From Hymenobacter negativus (GTDB lineage Bacteria > Bacteroidota > Bacteroidia > Cytophagales > Hymenobacteraceae): a stretch of DNA of 64,000 nucleotides. Both the position numbers and the translations under genes were made by a program. Positions within the stretch are counted from its first letter, which is position 1; every line of letters begins with the position of its first letter. The notes under the pieces are model-generated. The model was not told the origin of the DNA. It saw only the letters and a program-made list of their open reading frames with translations, and searched no databases. This document shows, piece after piece, positions 52,001 through 61,100 of this stretch. Where the stretch lies: NCBI RefSeq assembly GCF_017571495.1, contig NZ_JAGETZ010000002.1, forward strand, positions 434,001 to 498,000, in the 5' to 3' direction.

Positions 52001-53365
52001 ACCAGTAGGCGTCTTGCTATTGCCGGTCAATGTATTGTTGCTGATGCTGACCGGTGTAGTAACCGACACCAGACTCGACGAAATCAGCGTCATAGTGCCG
52101 GTGCCGGCAATGACGTTGTTGGTAACCGTATTACTGTTTAGGTTAATGGCCGAACCTGCCGACGACGTGATACCAATGAACGTAGCCGTGGTTGCTGCTG
52201 CTGCCGTCGAGTTCTGGACCGTGTTGCCGGTGATGTTCACCGTGGTGGCTGCACCCGCGTTCGTAATGCCCGTGATAGCCGCCGTGGTAGCCGTGGCGTA
52301 AGTCATCGTCACGGTATTGCCCGTGATGTTCACCGTGTTCGAAGCGGGGGTGCTGCCAATGCCGTTATCGATGCCGGTCATGAGGGAGGTAGTAGCACCG
52401 CTGGCCAGCGTCACCGTATTACCCGTGATATCGATGCTGGCCGAGGGGCACGCATTGCCATAAATACCGCGCAGCGTGCTGGTAACCGTAGAAGCAGCTA
52501 CGGCGGCCGTGGTGCCGCCAGCGTAGTTCAGCGTATTGTTCACCACGTTGTTCACCACTTTGAAGGCGCTCTGGTAGTTGCCACCGATGCCCCAGCCTGT
52601 GGCCGTGGTGCCGAAGTTATATACCATGTTGGGCGCCACCACGCCAATCTCGTTGCTCACATCATAGTTAGCGAGGGTCGTAGAGGTCGAAGCCGTGAAA
52701 TACATCCCGGTCGCGGAGTTGGTGATGATGTTGCCATCCACCTTGTTGTTGGAGTGGGCGCCGCTGGGCGCCGTGGCCGCTACCGAAGTAGCCAGGGCCG
52801 CCGTTGAAGCCGCGCCGTAGATGCCAAAGGTGCCGGTATTGGTCTTGTTCAGCGTCACCACACAGTTACGGATGATGTTGTTCTGACAGCCGTTGGTGGG
52901 AGAAGGGCGGAACAGAGCAATGCCGAATTCCATTTGGGTCGCGGTCGTAGTGTTGGTCGCGGCCTCGGCCAGTTCCAAGCCATCAATGGTCACGTAGTCA
53001 GACCCTGCCAGGCTGATGATGGCATCCAGCGCGGCAGTGCCCACGCCGGCCGTGATGACCGGCCGTGCACCCGTGCCCGATTTCTGAAACACAATGGGGT
53101 TAGCGCTGGTACCAGTGGCCGTGATGGCACCGGCTGTGGGGCTGGCAAATGTCTCGGTGTAGCCCGCCGCAATGTTGAACGTGACGCCGCCAGCGCCCAC
53201 GCCCTGGGTGTTTAGGTCAGTGATGGCCGCCGCCACCGTGGCATAGTCGCCCGGAATGGCCTTGGTGCCGGCCAGCTGGGCATGCGCCGCTGGCACGGCC
53301 AGCAGCCCAAAAGCCGTAGCCGCCAGCCACCGGCCCAGCCGGTTAGCAAGTAAAGGGTTGTGCAT
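46094..53365 (-). CDS. giant secreted beta-helix protein with type IX sorting domain
   Basis: A 2423-residue predicted surface or secreted protein. A signal peptide ends 'VPAAHAQ'. Residues about 40-820 and 920-1460 are two parallel beta-helix blocks full of N-x-I/V-T/S-x-N turns, each closed by a 'DGDTRN...PDLGADE' or 'DGETRS...PDMGADE' type segment (near 810 and 1470). A CARDB-like domain (about 1490-1590) and Ig-like domains follow. Residues about 1920-2260 are four tandem repeats of about 84 residues with the core 'FSSTTGLTIDPTTGAITLA' in part. The C-terminal domain has 'LFPNPTADGKLTLQL' and 'AASGVYMLRAV'. It is very rich in Thr, Ala, Gly and Ser with few Cys. Likely role: adhesin or polysaccharide-binding surface protein; unproven. 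Confidence 0.88.
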   Translation of the reverse strand: MHNPLLANRLGRWLAATAFGLLAVPAAHAQLAGTKAIPGDYATVAAAITDLNTQGVGAGGVTFNIAAGYTETFASPTAGAITATGTSANPIVFQKSGTGARPVITAGVGTAALDAIISLAGSDYVTIDGLELAEAATNTTTATQMEFGIALFRPSPTNGCQNNIIRNCVVTLNKTNTGTFGIYGAASTAALATSVAATAPSGAHSNNKVDGNIITNSATGMYFTASTSTTLANYDVSNEIGVVAPNMVYNFGTTATGWGIGGNYQSAFKVVNNVVNNTLNYAGGTTAAVAASTVTSTLRGIYGNACPSASIDITGNTVTLASGATTSLMTGIDNGIGSTPASNTVNITGNTVTMTYATATTAAITGITNAGAATTVNITGNTVQNSTAAAATTATFIGITSSAGSAINLNSNTVTNNVIAGTGTMTLISSSLVSVTTPVSISNNTLTGNSKTPTGTSSSTSLLCLTLGSATTTITGNTITNNTIVTAGASTTASTLVGINSTASSTTSETLSNNVITGLSISGTSTATTHVVRGIVTAANGSSDVQTLNQNTIGSLSIASGSGAVTGISVPTGGGTGSIISRNKVYDLSATGAAASVTGLLISAGGTYTVANNLVGDLRTPAATGLLAVTGLNVAGSTAVNAYYNSISLNATSTGATFGTSGMYLSSTSTILDARNNIVVNKSTAVGTGGYSAALRRLSGTAGTAPANLATTTNNNLYYAGTPSATNLLYVEGTTTATNAQQTLIGYKSFVAARESNSVTEDVPFLSTTGTAATFLHINTAVATQLESAGTPISGITVDFDGDTRNTTTPDLGADEGTFIPLDLTGPSIQYTALGNTSSTANRTLIVTITDASGVATGANAPRLYFNKNGGAYSFVNATTVSGSTYTFTFDFSLVGGISSFDVVRYYVAAQDLAATPNISTLPFGGSGVTPPGTAFTGTANQFVIQGTLSGVYYVGTSTSPQPTRTYATLTEAASAYSNNLLGGAVTFLLLDNAYGTAETFPIAFQANASASATNTLTIRPNTGVVASTIASSGTATATIQFNGASYITLDGANTAGGTTRNLSITNANTGGGSAVQIISLGLGTGATNVALRNLNLSTASANAGIAIAAGGTTAGSAGADNDNLTIENNNIGPAFLGIYAAGSTAVSAGGLDGLAITGNTIGGATSGVGTVGSQGGFIANAVAPSITLNTVQNLTGASALYGFNFTTGVTNATVSQNTVQNLLSTGANSIGLFLGTGFTGGSVTRNKILNISANSTSGYGGKGIDVQTGSATSNLLIANNFVQITAISGWSTLSSDANVGIRLGIGSAVGGVNVYHNSVSITGTDVTASADLSAALYVGSSSTALDIRNNVFRNDVANPGSTSAKNYAIYSAAANTAFTNINYNDYFVSGARGVLGYLSSDRTTLAAIQTATAKDANSLNTDPLFQSATDLHAASAVINNAGTPIAAVTVDIDGETRSATTPDMGADEFAPVAVDIAAGILVAPAQTSTNNCFGSAEAVTVQIRNAGSTTIDFSVNPATVSVVVTGPGTPGTLAPVTINTGILAPGATQNVTLASTVNLSTAGTYSFAITATATGDGNAANNTPATAPTVVVNAPVAGTLPLTVNICRSGTALLSLVGAANGTIQLQQSTSATGTFTDITGATTATFTTPVLTQTTYYRALVTCGTNVATSNVSAVIVNDPQATVTTPLTVCAGSPATLTATAPAGSTTAFRFFTTATGGTPLAGATTTGNTTSLTTGNLTAPAQYYVEAYTPGGGSESVGLATTTTGTASLSLPSGLQFNTTGPTTFYSAVIYPIGTGTVTVSILNGPTGTEVATTPAIPVTGTGLATPVTIPLNLSLPTAVTGYVIQVKTSTGITGLIRDNPLPTGSTFPFPTSAGGFTITTGINIGSALAAYYFLYNIQVSADCVAPSRTAIQVNVNPTTTAGFTYGTASTFCVSGTTAPAVVLGTGATAGTFSSTTGLTIDPTTGAITLATSTPGTYTVTNTVPTNANQCGSTATTTVTITAAPVATFSYPTATTYCAGSTSTVTPTLGTGASTGVFSSTTGLTIDAVTGVITLATSTAGTYTVTNTIAASGACAAATATATVTITPATSAAFSYATSTLCLSGTNPTPTVTGTAGGAFSSTTGLSINATTGAINLAASTAGTYVVTYTVAGSCGSSATQTLTLTTAPVASFSYSTTSACAGSATLLTPTLGTGASAGVFSSTTGLTINATTGAVNPATSTAGTYTVTNTIAASGSCAAATSTATVTINALPATPTYTYTYPTRSTVLFTSSVAPAGTTYQWFLGSVAITGATSQTYTANGTTAPGNYTVRFISTATGCQSAASTPLAVTATNQALAGSSLTLFPNPTADGKLTLQLSGYAKPVTLSVIDALGRVVLTQQVAAGQSEAKLDLSGAASGVYMLRAVTEGGTDIRRIVRE
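46588..47605 (-). repeat. four tandem protein-coding repeats of about 250 bases
   Basis: Within the giant gene, four successive units of about 84 codons share 'GA.AG.FSSTTGLTI...TGA...A.STAGTYTVTNT', where dots are variable. Units 2 and 4 are most alike at the nucleotide level. Boundaries are approximate. Confidence 0.8.
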
Positions 53366-53756
53366 AAAAGTTGGGAAATAGGGAGAAAAAAAAGGGTGGG
53401 AAAATGAAATGAGAGCAGTTGCTTACCGATATAAAATGAGCATTCTGATGAAATGGGGATGTAAATTAAGCAGCAATTGGCACTGCCTCACACTCAGGTC
53501 TTCATCATCTTTGTTCAGCCCACTACCGAAACCCCAAAAAGCCGCTCAATCCTTTAAAAAACCCTTATTTAAATGGGTAAAAGGCGAAGTAGGGGTATTA
53601 AAATAATTCCGGGCATGGCGCCGTGCCATGCCCCGAGACGAAGCAGCTTGCACCATACCCAAGCTGCCCCGCGTGAGGTAGCTGTACCGCAACTGACTAA
53701 TTGCTGATAAAGCAGTACCGTAGTGCCACCTGATAGCAGTAAGTAAATCGGGTGTC
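53366..53756. other. 391-base gap, leader of the giant gene and a weak hairpin
   Basis: No gene is supported here. The part next to the giant gene is A/T-rich on the plus strand and probably holds its promoter and leader, but no TAnnTTTG match was found. A 9-bp perfect hairpin lies at 53611-53633. Confidence 0.6.
53611..53633 (-). terminator. possible terminator of the channel-like gene
   Basis: GGGCATGGC (53611-53619) pairs with 53625-53633 across a 5-nt loop. On the minus strand the tail is GGAATTATTTTAA, only weakly T-rich. It is 124 bases beyond the stop of the upstream gene. Confidence 0.45.
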
Positions 53757-54821
53757 TCAAATAGCATTTGTGTGGCGCGGGGCCATGGTCAGCTTGCTCA
53801 GGAAATCGAGCGCGGGCACGTAGCGGCTGCGAAGCTCCTGGTATTGCTGCCAGGCCATTTGGCGGTCGGCGCACAGCTTAAGGCCGCCCTCCGCCAGCAG
53901 CTGGCAAGCCTGGTCAAATTCCGCCTGACCGTTCGAGTTGGCTGGCTCATCGTCGGGGGGCATCAGGGTGGTCGGCTCGGCACCAGCCCGGTCGTCGAAG
54001 AAGCGGTACACCCGGTTCAGGGTCAGGCAGCCGGCTTTAAACGTGAGCTGGGCCTGCCGGGGGCGCGGCCCATCCACGACGGCGAAGAGCAGCGCGGCCG
54101 TGTCCAGAATCAGGCCGCTACTGCTTACCCAGGAGCGGCCGGGCTGCGGCGAGCGGAAGAACGATAGGATGGGCAGCGAGGTATGGCTTTCCTCAATCTC
54201 GACAAACCATTGCTCCCAGGCGGCCCACTGCTGGTCGTCGTTCTGCACCGAGCCGTCGTGGTTGAGCCAGCCCAGCAGGCAGGCAGCGGTGGGCGGCGTG
54301 CCGGCCCGCAGCTCCAGCAGCGCCACCGTCGTCTCGCGCCGCGCAAATGCCTGGTAAATAGTGGGTAGGTAGGAGAGTAGCAGGGTGAGCAGCAGCAGCC
54401 CCAGCGTGGCTTCAGAATATGTCAGAATACCCCCCGCAACACTAAAGTCATCAATGGTGCCCAGCGTGAGCAGCGAGCTGCCGCTTAGCTGGTAGCAGTG
54501 CAGCCAGCTGCCTTCGCCCACTGCCCAGTACATGCCCGTGTAGCCTACGCTAACCAGCGTTTCCCAGGCCACAGGCAGGGCTACCAGGGCCACCGGCGCG
54601 TAATGGGCCATGATTTTATCGCGCCGCTCATACGAATTGGCCAGCTTCGCGGCAAAGTTGAAAAACACGCGAATGCTTATGAAAACCCACACGTTCAGCC
54701 GCACCACCTCGTTGCGCGGCAACACAAACGAGCGAATAGCCGCCGATAGCGTCGTGATGACCAATACCATGCCGCCCAGGCCGGTAATGATGCGCAAGGC
54801 AATCAACAGATAAGCGTACAT
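53757..54821 (-). CDS. membrane protein with ion-channel-like pore loop
   Basis: A 354-residue protein. The N-terminal 165 residues have about four membrane helices. Between the last two is 'SGSSLLTLGTIDDFS', which resembles the pore loop of two-transmembrane potassium channels (TxGxG-type filter, here TLGT), followed by the helix 'EATLGLLLLTLLLSYLPTIYQ' in part. The rest (about 175-354) is a soluble cytoplasmic domain with acidic and Trp-rich segments. The filter lacks the second Gly, so ion selectivity cannot be claimed. It lies between two giant secreted proteins on the same strand. Channel identity is a suggestion; it could be an unrelated membrane protein. Confidence 0.6.
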   Translation of the reverse strand: MYAYLLIALRIITGLGGMVLVITTLSAAIRSFVLPRNEVVRLNVWVFISIRVFFNFAAKLANSYERRDKIMAHYAPVALVALPVAWETLVSVGYTGMYWAVGEGSWLHCYQLSGSSLLTLGTIDDFSVAGGILTYSEATLGLLLLTLLLSYLPTIYQAFARRETTVALLELRAGTPPTAACLLGWLNHDGSVQNDDQQWAAWEQWFVEIEESHTSLPILSFFRSPQPGRSWVSSSGLILDTAALLFAVVDGPRPRQAQLTFKAGCLTLNRVYRFFDDRAGAEPTTLMPPDDEPANSNGQAEFDQACQLLAEGGLKLCADRQMAWQQYQELRSRYVPALDFLSKLTMAPRHTNAI

Positions 54822-55135
54822 AATTAGCCAAATGCCCTAATACGAGCAAGCCTGGTGAAGTGCTGACAACAAACGACTCAACAGTAGACTTTTCGCACTT
54901 TGCAAACAATTTAGCTACAAATCAGCCCCTTTGGGGAAGTCCAACGCTCTTCGTCCTCACTCACTAGCAGCCGAAGGCTCAGGCCTACCGCACCCGTTGT
55001 TTCAGGCAGTAGTTTTGGCGATACCCTGCGTGCAAAAGCCTTTCACAGCTTGCGTGCTAGACAAAACCCCACCGGAAATCCAGCGGGGCTCTGTTTGATG
55101 GCTATCTGTGGGTGGTCAGTTTGTTCAGTGCAGCA
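54822..55135. other. 314-base gap with a terminator
   Basis: Between the channel-like gene start and the second giant gene end. It holds the terminator at 55062-55095 and, next to the channel-like gene, an A/T-rich presumed promoter area without a TAnnTTTG match. No gene is supported. Confidence 0.6.
55062..55095 (-). terminator. terminator of the second giant gene
   Basis: 55067-55075 pairs with 55080-55088 on the minus-strand transcript with two G-U pairs and a 4-nt loop, followed by TTTT. It is about 48 bases beyond the stop. Confidence 0.75.
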
Positions 55136-58100
55136 CTAATTTTTTATCATCTTCAGGCGCAGGGCCTGGCCATCCAGCGTCAGATTCAGCAGGTACATCC
55201 CGGCAGGCAGTCCTTCTAGGCCCGCAACCGGTAGCTGGCTGCCACCGGCTGGCACATCAAGCAAGCCTTGGTACACCTGGCGCCCAGTGGCATCAAGCAA
55301 GGTGACCTTCACAGCCGCTTGTGCCGTCCGGGCCTGCAATCCCAGCATAAACCCGCCCGCAAATGGGTTAGGTGAAGCCGTGAAGCTGCCAGTCAGGCTC
55401 TCGTTGTCGAAGCGCACGCTGCGGATGGGGGAGTAGGTCATGGCGCCGCTTAGGTCGAGCAGGCGCAGGCGATAGTAGCGGCGGCCGGCGGTGCCCGCTT
55501 CGTGGTCGGCGAAGGCGTAGCGGTGCAGAACGGTGCTGCTACCGGCCCCGGCTACAAAATCCAGCGTGCGGAACTCCCGCCCGTCGGCGCTGCTCTGCAC
55601 CTCGAAGCCACGGTTGTTCTGCTCGCTGGCCGTGGTCCAAGTCAGGGCCGCATCGGTGCCTTGCCGCTCGGCCGTGAAGGTGGTTAGAACCACGGGCAGT
55701 GGGGCCGCAATGCTGCCCAGTGTCCAGATAGAGAAGTCGGTGATGCCGGTCTTGCGCACCAAGTTGCCCGGGGTAGTAACGGGCGACTGGTTCGCCCAGG
55801 GGCCGGCTGGGCCGTTCACGGACTTGAACAGCACCAGATTGCTCGGGGCAATGCCGTTGCGCTCGTGGTCGAAGTAAGCAAAGTCAAGGGCTACGTTCAG
55901 GCCGGTGTTCACCGTGGGTTGAATGTCGAAGTAGCGGGTGATGCTCGTACTAGTACCAGCACCGGTCAGGGCCGTGCCGGTGGTGCGGAACACGGTGGTC
56001 GGACCAGGGAAAACGGCAGAGGCCGCATCCGGCGTCAGGGTCAGGCCGATGCCGCCGAACGTTTCAGCGGTGGCCGTGGCTAGGCTGCGGCCGGGTACTG
56101 CTACATGGCCGAGCACGTAGCTGGTGTTGGTCTCGCTGATGGTAGCAGCGGTGGGCAGCGTCAGGACAAACGTGCCGGTGGTCAGCACGCCCTGGGTCAT
56201 AGTCAGGGTGTGGGTCACAGTGGAACTGGCGTTCAGGGCCAATATGCCAGCGGGCGCGGTCAGGCTCACAGTCAGGTCGTAGAGGGTCAGCGGGCCGGTC
56301 ACGGTTGGCGTCACACCCCGAAAGGCGACGGTGCCACCGGTCAGGCTCACATTGGCAGCGGGTGTGCTGCTGGTCAGGTCGCCGTACACGTTCAGGGTGC
56401 CAGCGCTCTGGTGCAGACTGGCACCGTTGGCCAGCGTCAGGGTCCGGACGTCGGCGGTGCCGGTGGTCAGGCTTGGGTAGCGGGCTAGGCCGGCCGGAAT
56501 TACAGCGTCCGTGCCGGCCGATGGCACGCAGCTACTCCAGTTGGTGCTGGCAAACCAGCTGTCGCTGGTAGCCCCGGTCCAGGTAGTGAGCGTGCAGGTG
56601 GCCGGGGTGCTGAAGGTTGTGGTCACGGCCGGCGTGGTGCCGCCCGCCGCGCACACGGCCTGCAGGCTTAGGTCGTAAGTAAGGCCCGCCGTGAGGCCAG
56701 TTAGGGTAATGGGCGAGCCAGTGCCCGTGCCGGTGATTGTTGCGCCGCCGCTCTGGGGCATAGCCATAGCCGTGAAGCTGGTGTTGCCCAAGCCGGCCGT
56801 GAAGGTCACATCAGCCGAGGTCTGAGTAATGTTGGCTACGGCTAGGAGCGTGTGAGCGCCGCAGCTCACCGGCGGCGTCGTGATGCAAAGAGTGAAGGCT
56901 CCTTGCGTATCGGTAGTGCTGTAACCGGCAACGCGCACGAAGTATGTAGTAGAAGCCGCTAAGCCTGATAAAGTCAGCGGCGGTGCCACCATATTGGCAG
57001 CACCTGAAGCCGAGCAGCCAATTTGGGTAAACGGGCCCGCCGTGCCACTAGCACTGGAAAACGCCCGGATTTGCCCGGCGGGGTTGCCCGTCACCGTAAT
57101 AATAACGCTGCCAGCACCTGTGGCCGGCGTGGTAAAGGTGTACCACACGTCTTTAGGAGAGGTGGCAATACCGCAGCTATTGGATGCGGTGCCAGGGTTG
57201 GCATAGCCGTTGGCCGTGGTGGTACCGGCACCTGCGTTCGTGCCATATGTGACCGACGTACAATCAGCCGTCAGCGCTACCGCAATGGCACCGCTGGGGT
57301 CATCGTTGGTAATGAGGGTGTTAAAGCTGACGGCAGGCGCAGATGTTGCCGTCGCGCCCCCGCCGCAGTTGCTGGTCACAGCCACCGAATATTGGGTGTC
57401 GCTGGTCAGGCCGGTCAGGGCAATGGGCGAGCCGAGCCCCGTTGCCGTCACAACGGGCCCCGAAGCCGGGGTAGCTGTTACAGTATAAAAAGTCGCGCCA
57501 AAGCCTGCGGCAAACGTGACATTAGCCGAGGTAAGCGCGATGGTGTTGACTGCCACAGTGGTCGGTACGTCGCATGCCGCTGGCGTCGTGATACAGATGG
57601 TGAACGAGCTGTTGCTTGCCGTAGGAGCCGTGGCCGAGAAGCTGTACACGCGCACCAGGTAGGTGCCGCCCACCGTCAGGCCGGTTGCCACCATGGTTTC
57701 CACGCCGCCGCTGGCGGTCAGGTCCTGGCACAGCAGGTTGGTGCCGCTGCAGGTGCCCGAGCGTAGGTCGATAACGCCGTCGAAGCCGGTGCCTTCGTTC
57801 ATCACGATGGAGTGCTGGGTGGTCGTGGCCACGAATGAGTAGAACACGTCGTCGTCGGCAGTGCCGGTGCAGGGCGTGGCCGCCAGGGTCGAGGTAGCGT
57901 TGAGTGTAGTGCCGCTGGTGGGTGTGGTGCAGCCTGCCCCAGCCGCACCGGGCGTCAGCAGTATGGCATCGGCGCACTCGTCGTTGGCTACGCGGGTCGT
58001 AAATATCACGGTAGCGGCCGGCGAGGTTTGCCCACCGCCGCAGTCGGCGGTCACGGTAGCGGTGTATTCGGTGCCTGGCAGCAGGCCGGTTAGCAACACC

Positions 58101-61100
58101 GGCGAGGCCGTGGGACTGGGCGTTACCGTAGTGGTCGTGGTGCCGTCGTTCACCATCACAATGAAGCTGGTATTGCTGCCGCCGGGGTTGAAGGTGAGGT
58201 CAGCCGAAGTAGCCTTCAGGTTGGTCGCGGTTAGGTTGAGGACCGTTCCACAGGCCGCACCCGTGAACTCATAAGCGCCCATGTCGGGGGTCGTTGCGCT
58301 TCGGGGTGCTGCGGCCAAGTCGTCGGTGACACGTGCCAGCGGCACGCCCAGGTTATCGAGGGCCACGAGGCTGGGCTTGAAGGCGGCATCGAAGCCGGGG
58401 TCCAGCTGCGCCGAGTTGGCATCCTGCCCTGAACCCGTCCGCCAGTTAGCCAGCGTAGCGTAAGTGCTGGCCTTAAGACCAGTGTAGAAGTTCGTACCCG
58501 TGCCGATGTGCAGGTTATTGTAGTTCGAGGCAATGGTCGAGGTGGCGGTGCCAAAAGCCAGCGCGTATTTGCTTCCGGTGCCGGCGGCGTTGCGCGTCAC
58601 GCTGAAAAGGTTGTTGCGCAACTCAATGCCCGTGGCCGCGGTGAGCTGGTAAAAGCCCGCCGTGGTCGAGGTGGTCGACGCGCTAACCGTGTTCAGCACC
58701 ACCGTATTGTGGTAATAGCGCACGTAGTCGGAGTCGGTGTTGTACAGGCCATATTCAAGGCCACTTGGAGAATTGAAGTTGTACAGCAGGTTGTTCACAA
58801 CGTCGTTTGCCGTGGTGGTCGTGGCGTCGTTCGCGGAGAAATAGATGCCGTATTCGGCCCCGCTGGTGCTGGATGTGGCCGTGAACGTATCGTGAAGGCG
58901 GTTCTTCTCGATGTCGGCGTTGATGGTGCCGCCCGTGATGTAGATGCCTAGGAAGGAGCTGACCGCAGCTGTACGGGTGGCGCGATGAATGTCGTTGCCA
59001 ATGATTTGGACGCCATTATTGCTTTCCACATCAATACCGTAGGTGTAAAAGTCCCGGATGGTGTTGTTGCGAATCTGGTGGGCACCGGCCAGTGCAGCGG
59101 CACTGCTGCCGTTGAGGATGATGCCGTAGTAGCCGCCCACAACCGTGTTGCCCTGCACGGTCAGGAAGTTGGCCGCGTCGCCCGCTGTGGTGGGCGAGCT
59201 GTTCGAGCCACTGGCCACAATGCCAGCGTAGCCAACCGATGTCGAAGCCACGGTGCAGATGATAGTCGAGTTCAGGATGCGGTTGTAGTCAGCTGCATTA
59301 ATTAGCTGTACACCCCAGCCGTAGGTCGTAGCCGAGGTTCCGCCCACAGTGGTGTCAATCAGTAAATTGTCGAAAGTGACAAAATCGGTCCCATTGAGGC
59401 GGATGACGGCGCGCTGGTCGGAATCGTTCGAGCCGAACTGAATGGTGCGCCCGTTGCCGTCGAATACGATGGTGTTGGTGGCGCTGGCTCCGGCAATAGG
59501 GTCGAGGCTGATTTGCTCGTTATACGGGCCGTTGCTTACCGCAAACGTCACCGCGCCACGCACCCCGGCCGTGTTTAGCACCGCGGCCGCGTCGGTGAAG
59601 CTTGCGAAGTTGTGGGCCGCTGTGGGTTGGGTATTGTCGATGGTGTAGGCGCCGCTGAGCGCCGGTCGGTAGCTAAGCGGGCCTTTGGTATCGTTGCTGG
59701 CGTCGGCATCGCCGACGGTCGTGGCCATGGCCGACAGTGTGTTGACGTCGTCAATAAACGTGAGGCTGCCCAGCGCAACGATGGTCGAAGCCCCAGAGGC
59801 TAGGGGTGTAGGCAGCGTGATGGTGCCCAGGTTGGTAGTGGCGCCGTTGAGAACGTAGCTGACGTCTACCGTGCTGATGGTGGAGAGCCCAACGTTGGCA
59901 ATGCTGATGGTGACGGGCATGGCACCAGGCGCGAAGCCCGTGGTGGGCCCGTTGAGGGTAGAAGTGGCTACGTCCGTGCCTGAAGCCGGAATCTCATCGC
60001 CGCCTAGGTCGGGAATGGCTTTGCGGGTATCGCCATCTATGTCAGTAGTATAGCTGGCAATGGCCTGCCCGGCTCCCTTCGCGGGCGAAGTCGCCAGCAG
60101 GTGCAGGTCGGTGGCAGAGGTAAACAGGGGGTCGGTCGAGCTGGAGTTGGCGTCCTGCGAATTGGCCATCCGCCAGTCCGTCAGCATGCTTTGGTCGGAG
60201 GTGCTGGGTACGGTGGTCGACGGCGCGCCCATGGCTCCCACGTACCCGTGGGTAGCGTCGCCGGTACCGCCGGCCACGTACAGGTCGTTATAGTTCGACA
60301 CCGAGCCCGCCGCGCCAACAAGCGTCGAACTGCTTGAAACAAAAGTATAATGCTTGCCTCCTGTCTGCGCCCCGGTAATGTTGGCGAAGACATTGTTACG
60401 AATGTTATATACCGGTCCCGAGGTTGTGGCTATCTCAAGGCAGGTGTTGCTGCCGCTCGGCGAGCCCGAGCCGTCGATGCTTATCGAGTTAAAATAGACA
60501 TTAATGGCCGAACCCGAGCCGTTGCCTACACTCTGTAAGTAGAGGCCCCGGATAATGCGGGTGGCAGTTGCCGTGGTGCCCGTCCGGCCGTGGGTAATGT
60601 TCCAGATGAAGTTGTTGTAGATGTTCAGCGTGTGGGTGCCCACAGTGGTGACCACATCAGCGCGAATGCCGTAGGCTACGGTGGTCGACGAGGTGGTGCT
60701 CGTGTTGTTGCGCACCCCGCTCACGCGGTTGTTGAAAAACTTGCCGCTGTTTGCGCCCGTGCCATAGCTGTCCTCAATGCTAATGCCATACACAGTGGTG
60801 GTCGCGCACACATTGGTCACGGTATTGTCGTGGATGGACTGCTTGTTTTGCAGCACCGAGCGGATGCCGTAAGCCGTGGTGGCCGTGGTCCCGTTGCCAT
60901 TCCCAATGTCGCCGGGCACGGCTGGGTTACCCACGGTGCAGTAGGCCACTTCGGTATTTAAATCGGCTGCGGCGGTACTGGTGCCATATAGCCAGATGCC
61001 GTTGTAAGCGTTAAATATGGCTAGGTTTAGGTAACGGTTGTTCTGGTTTAGGCCACTACCAGCTGAGGCATCCACACCTCCGCCGATAAAGTTACTGGTC

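Noticed and set aside
51546..52301. Plus-strand open frame of 251 codons
   Set aside because: It is antisense to the beta-helix part of the first giant protein and is a low-complexity Val/Pro/Leu product of its repeats.
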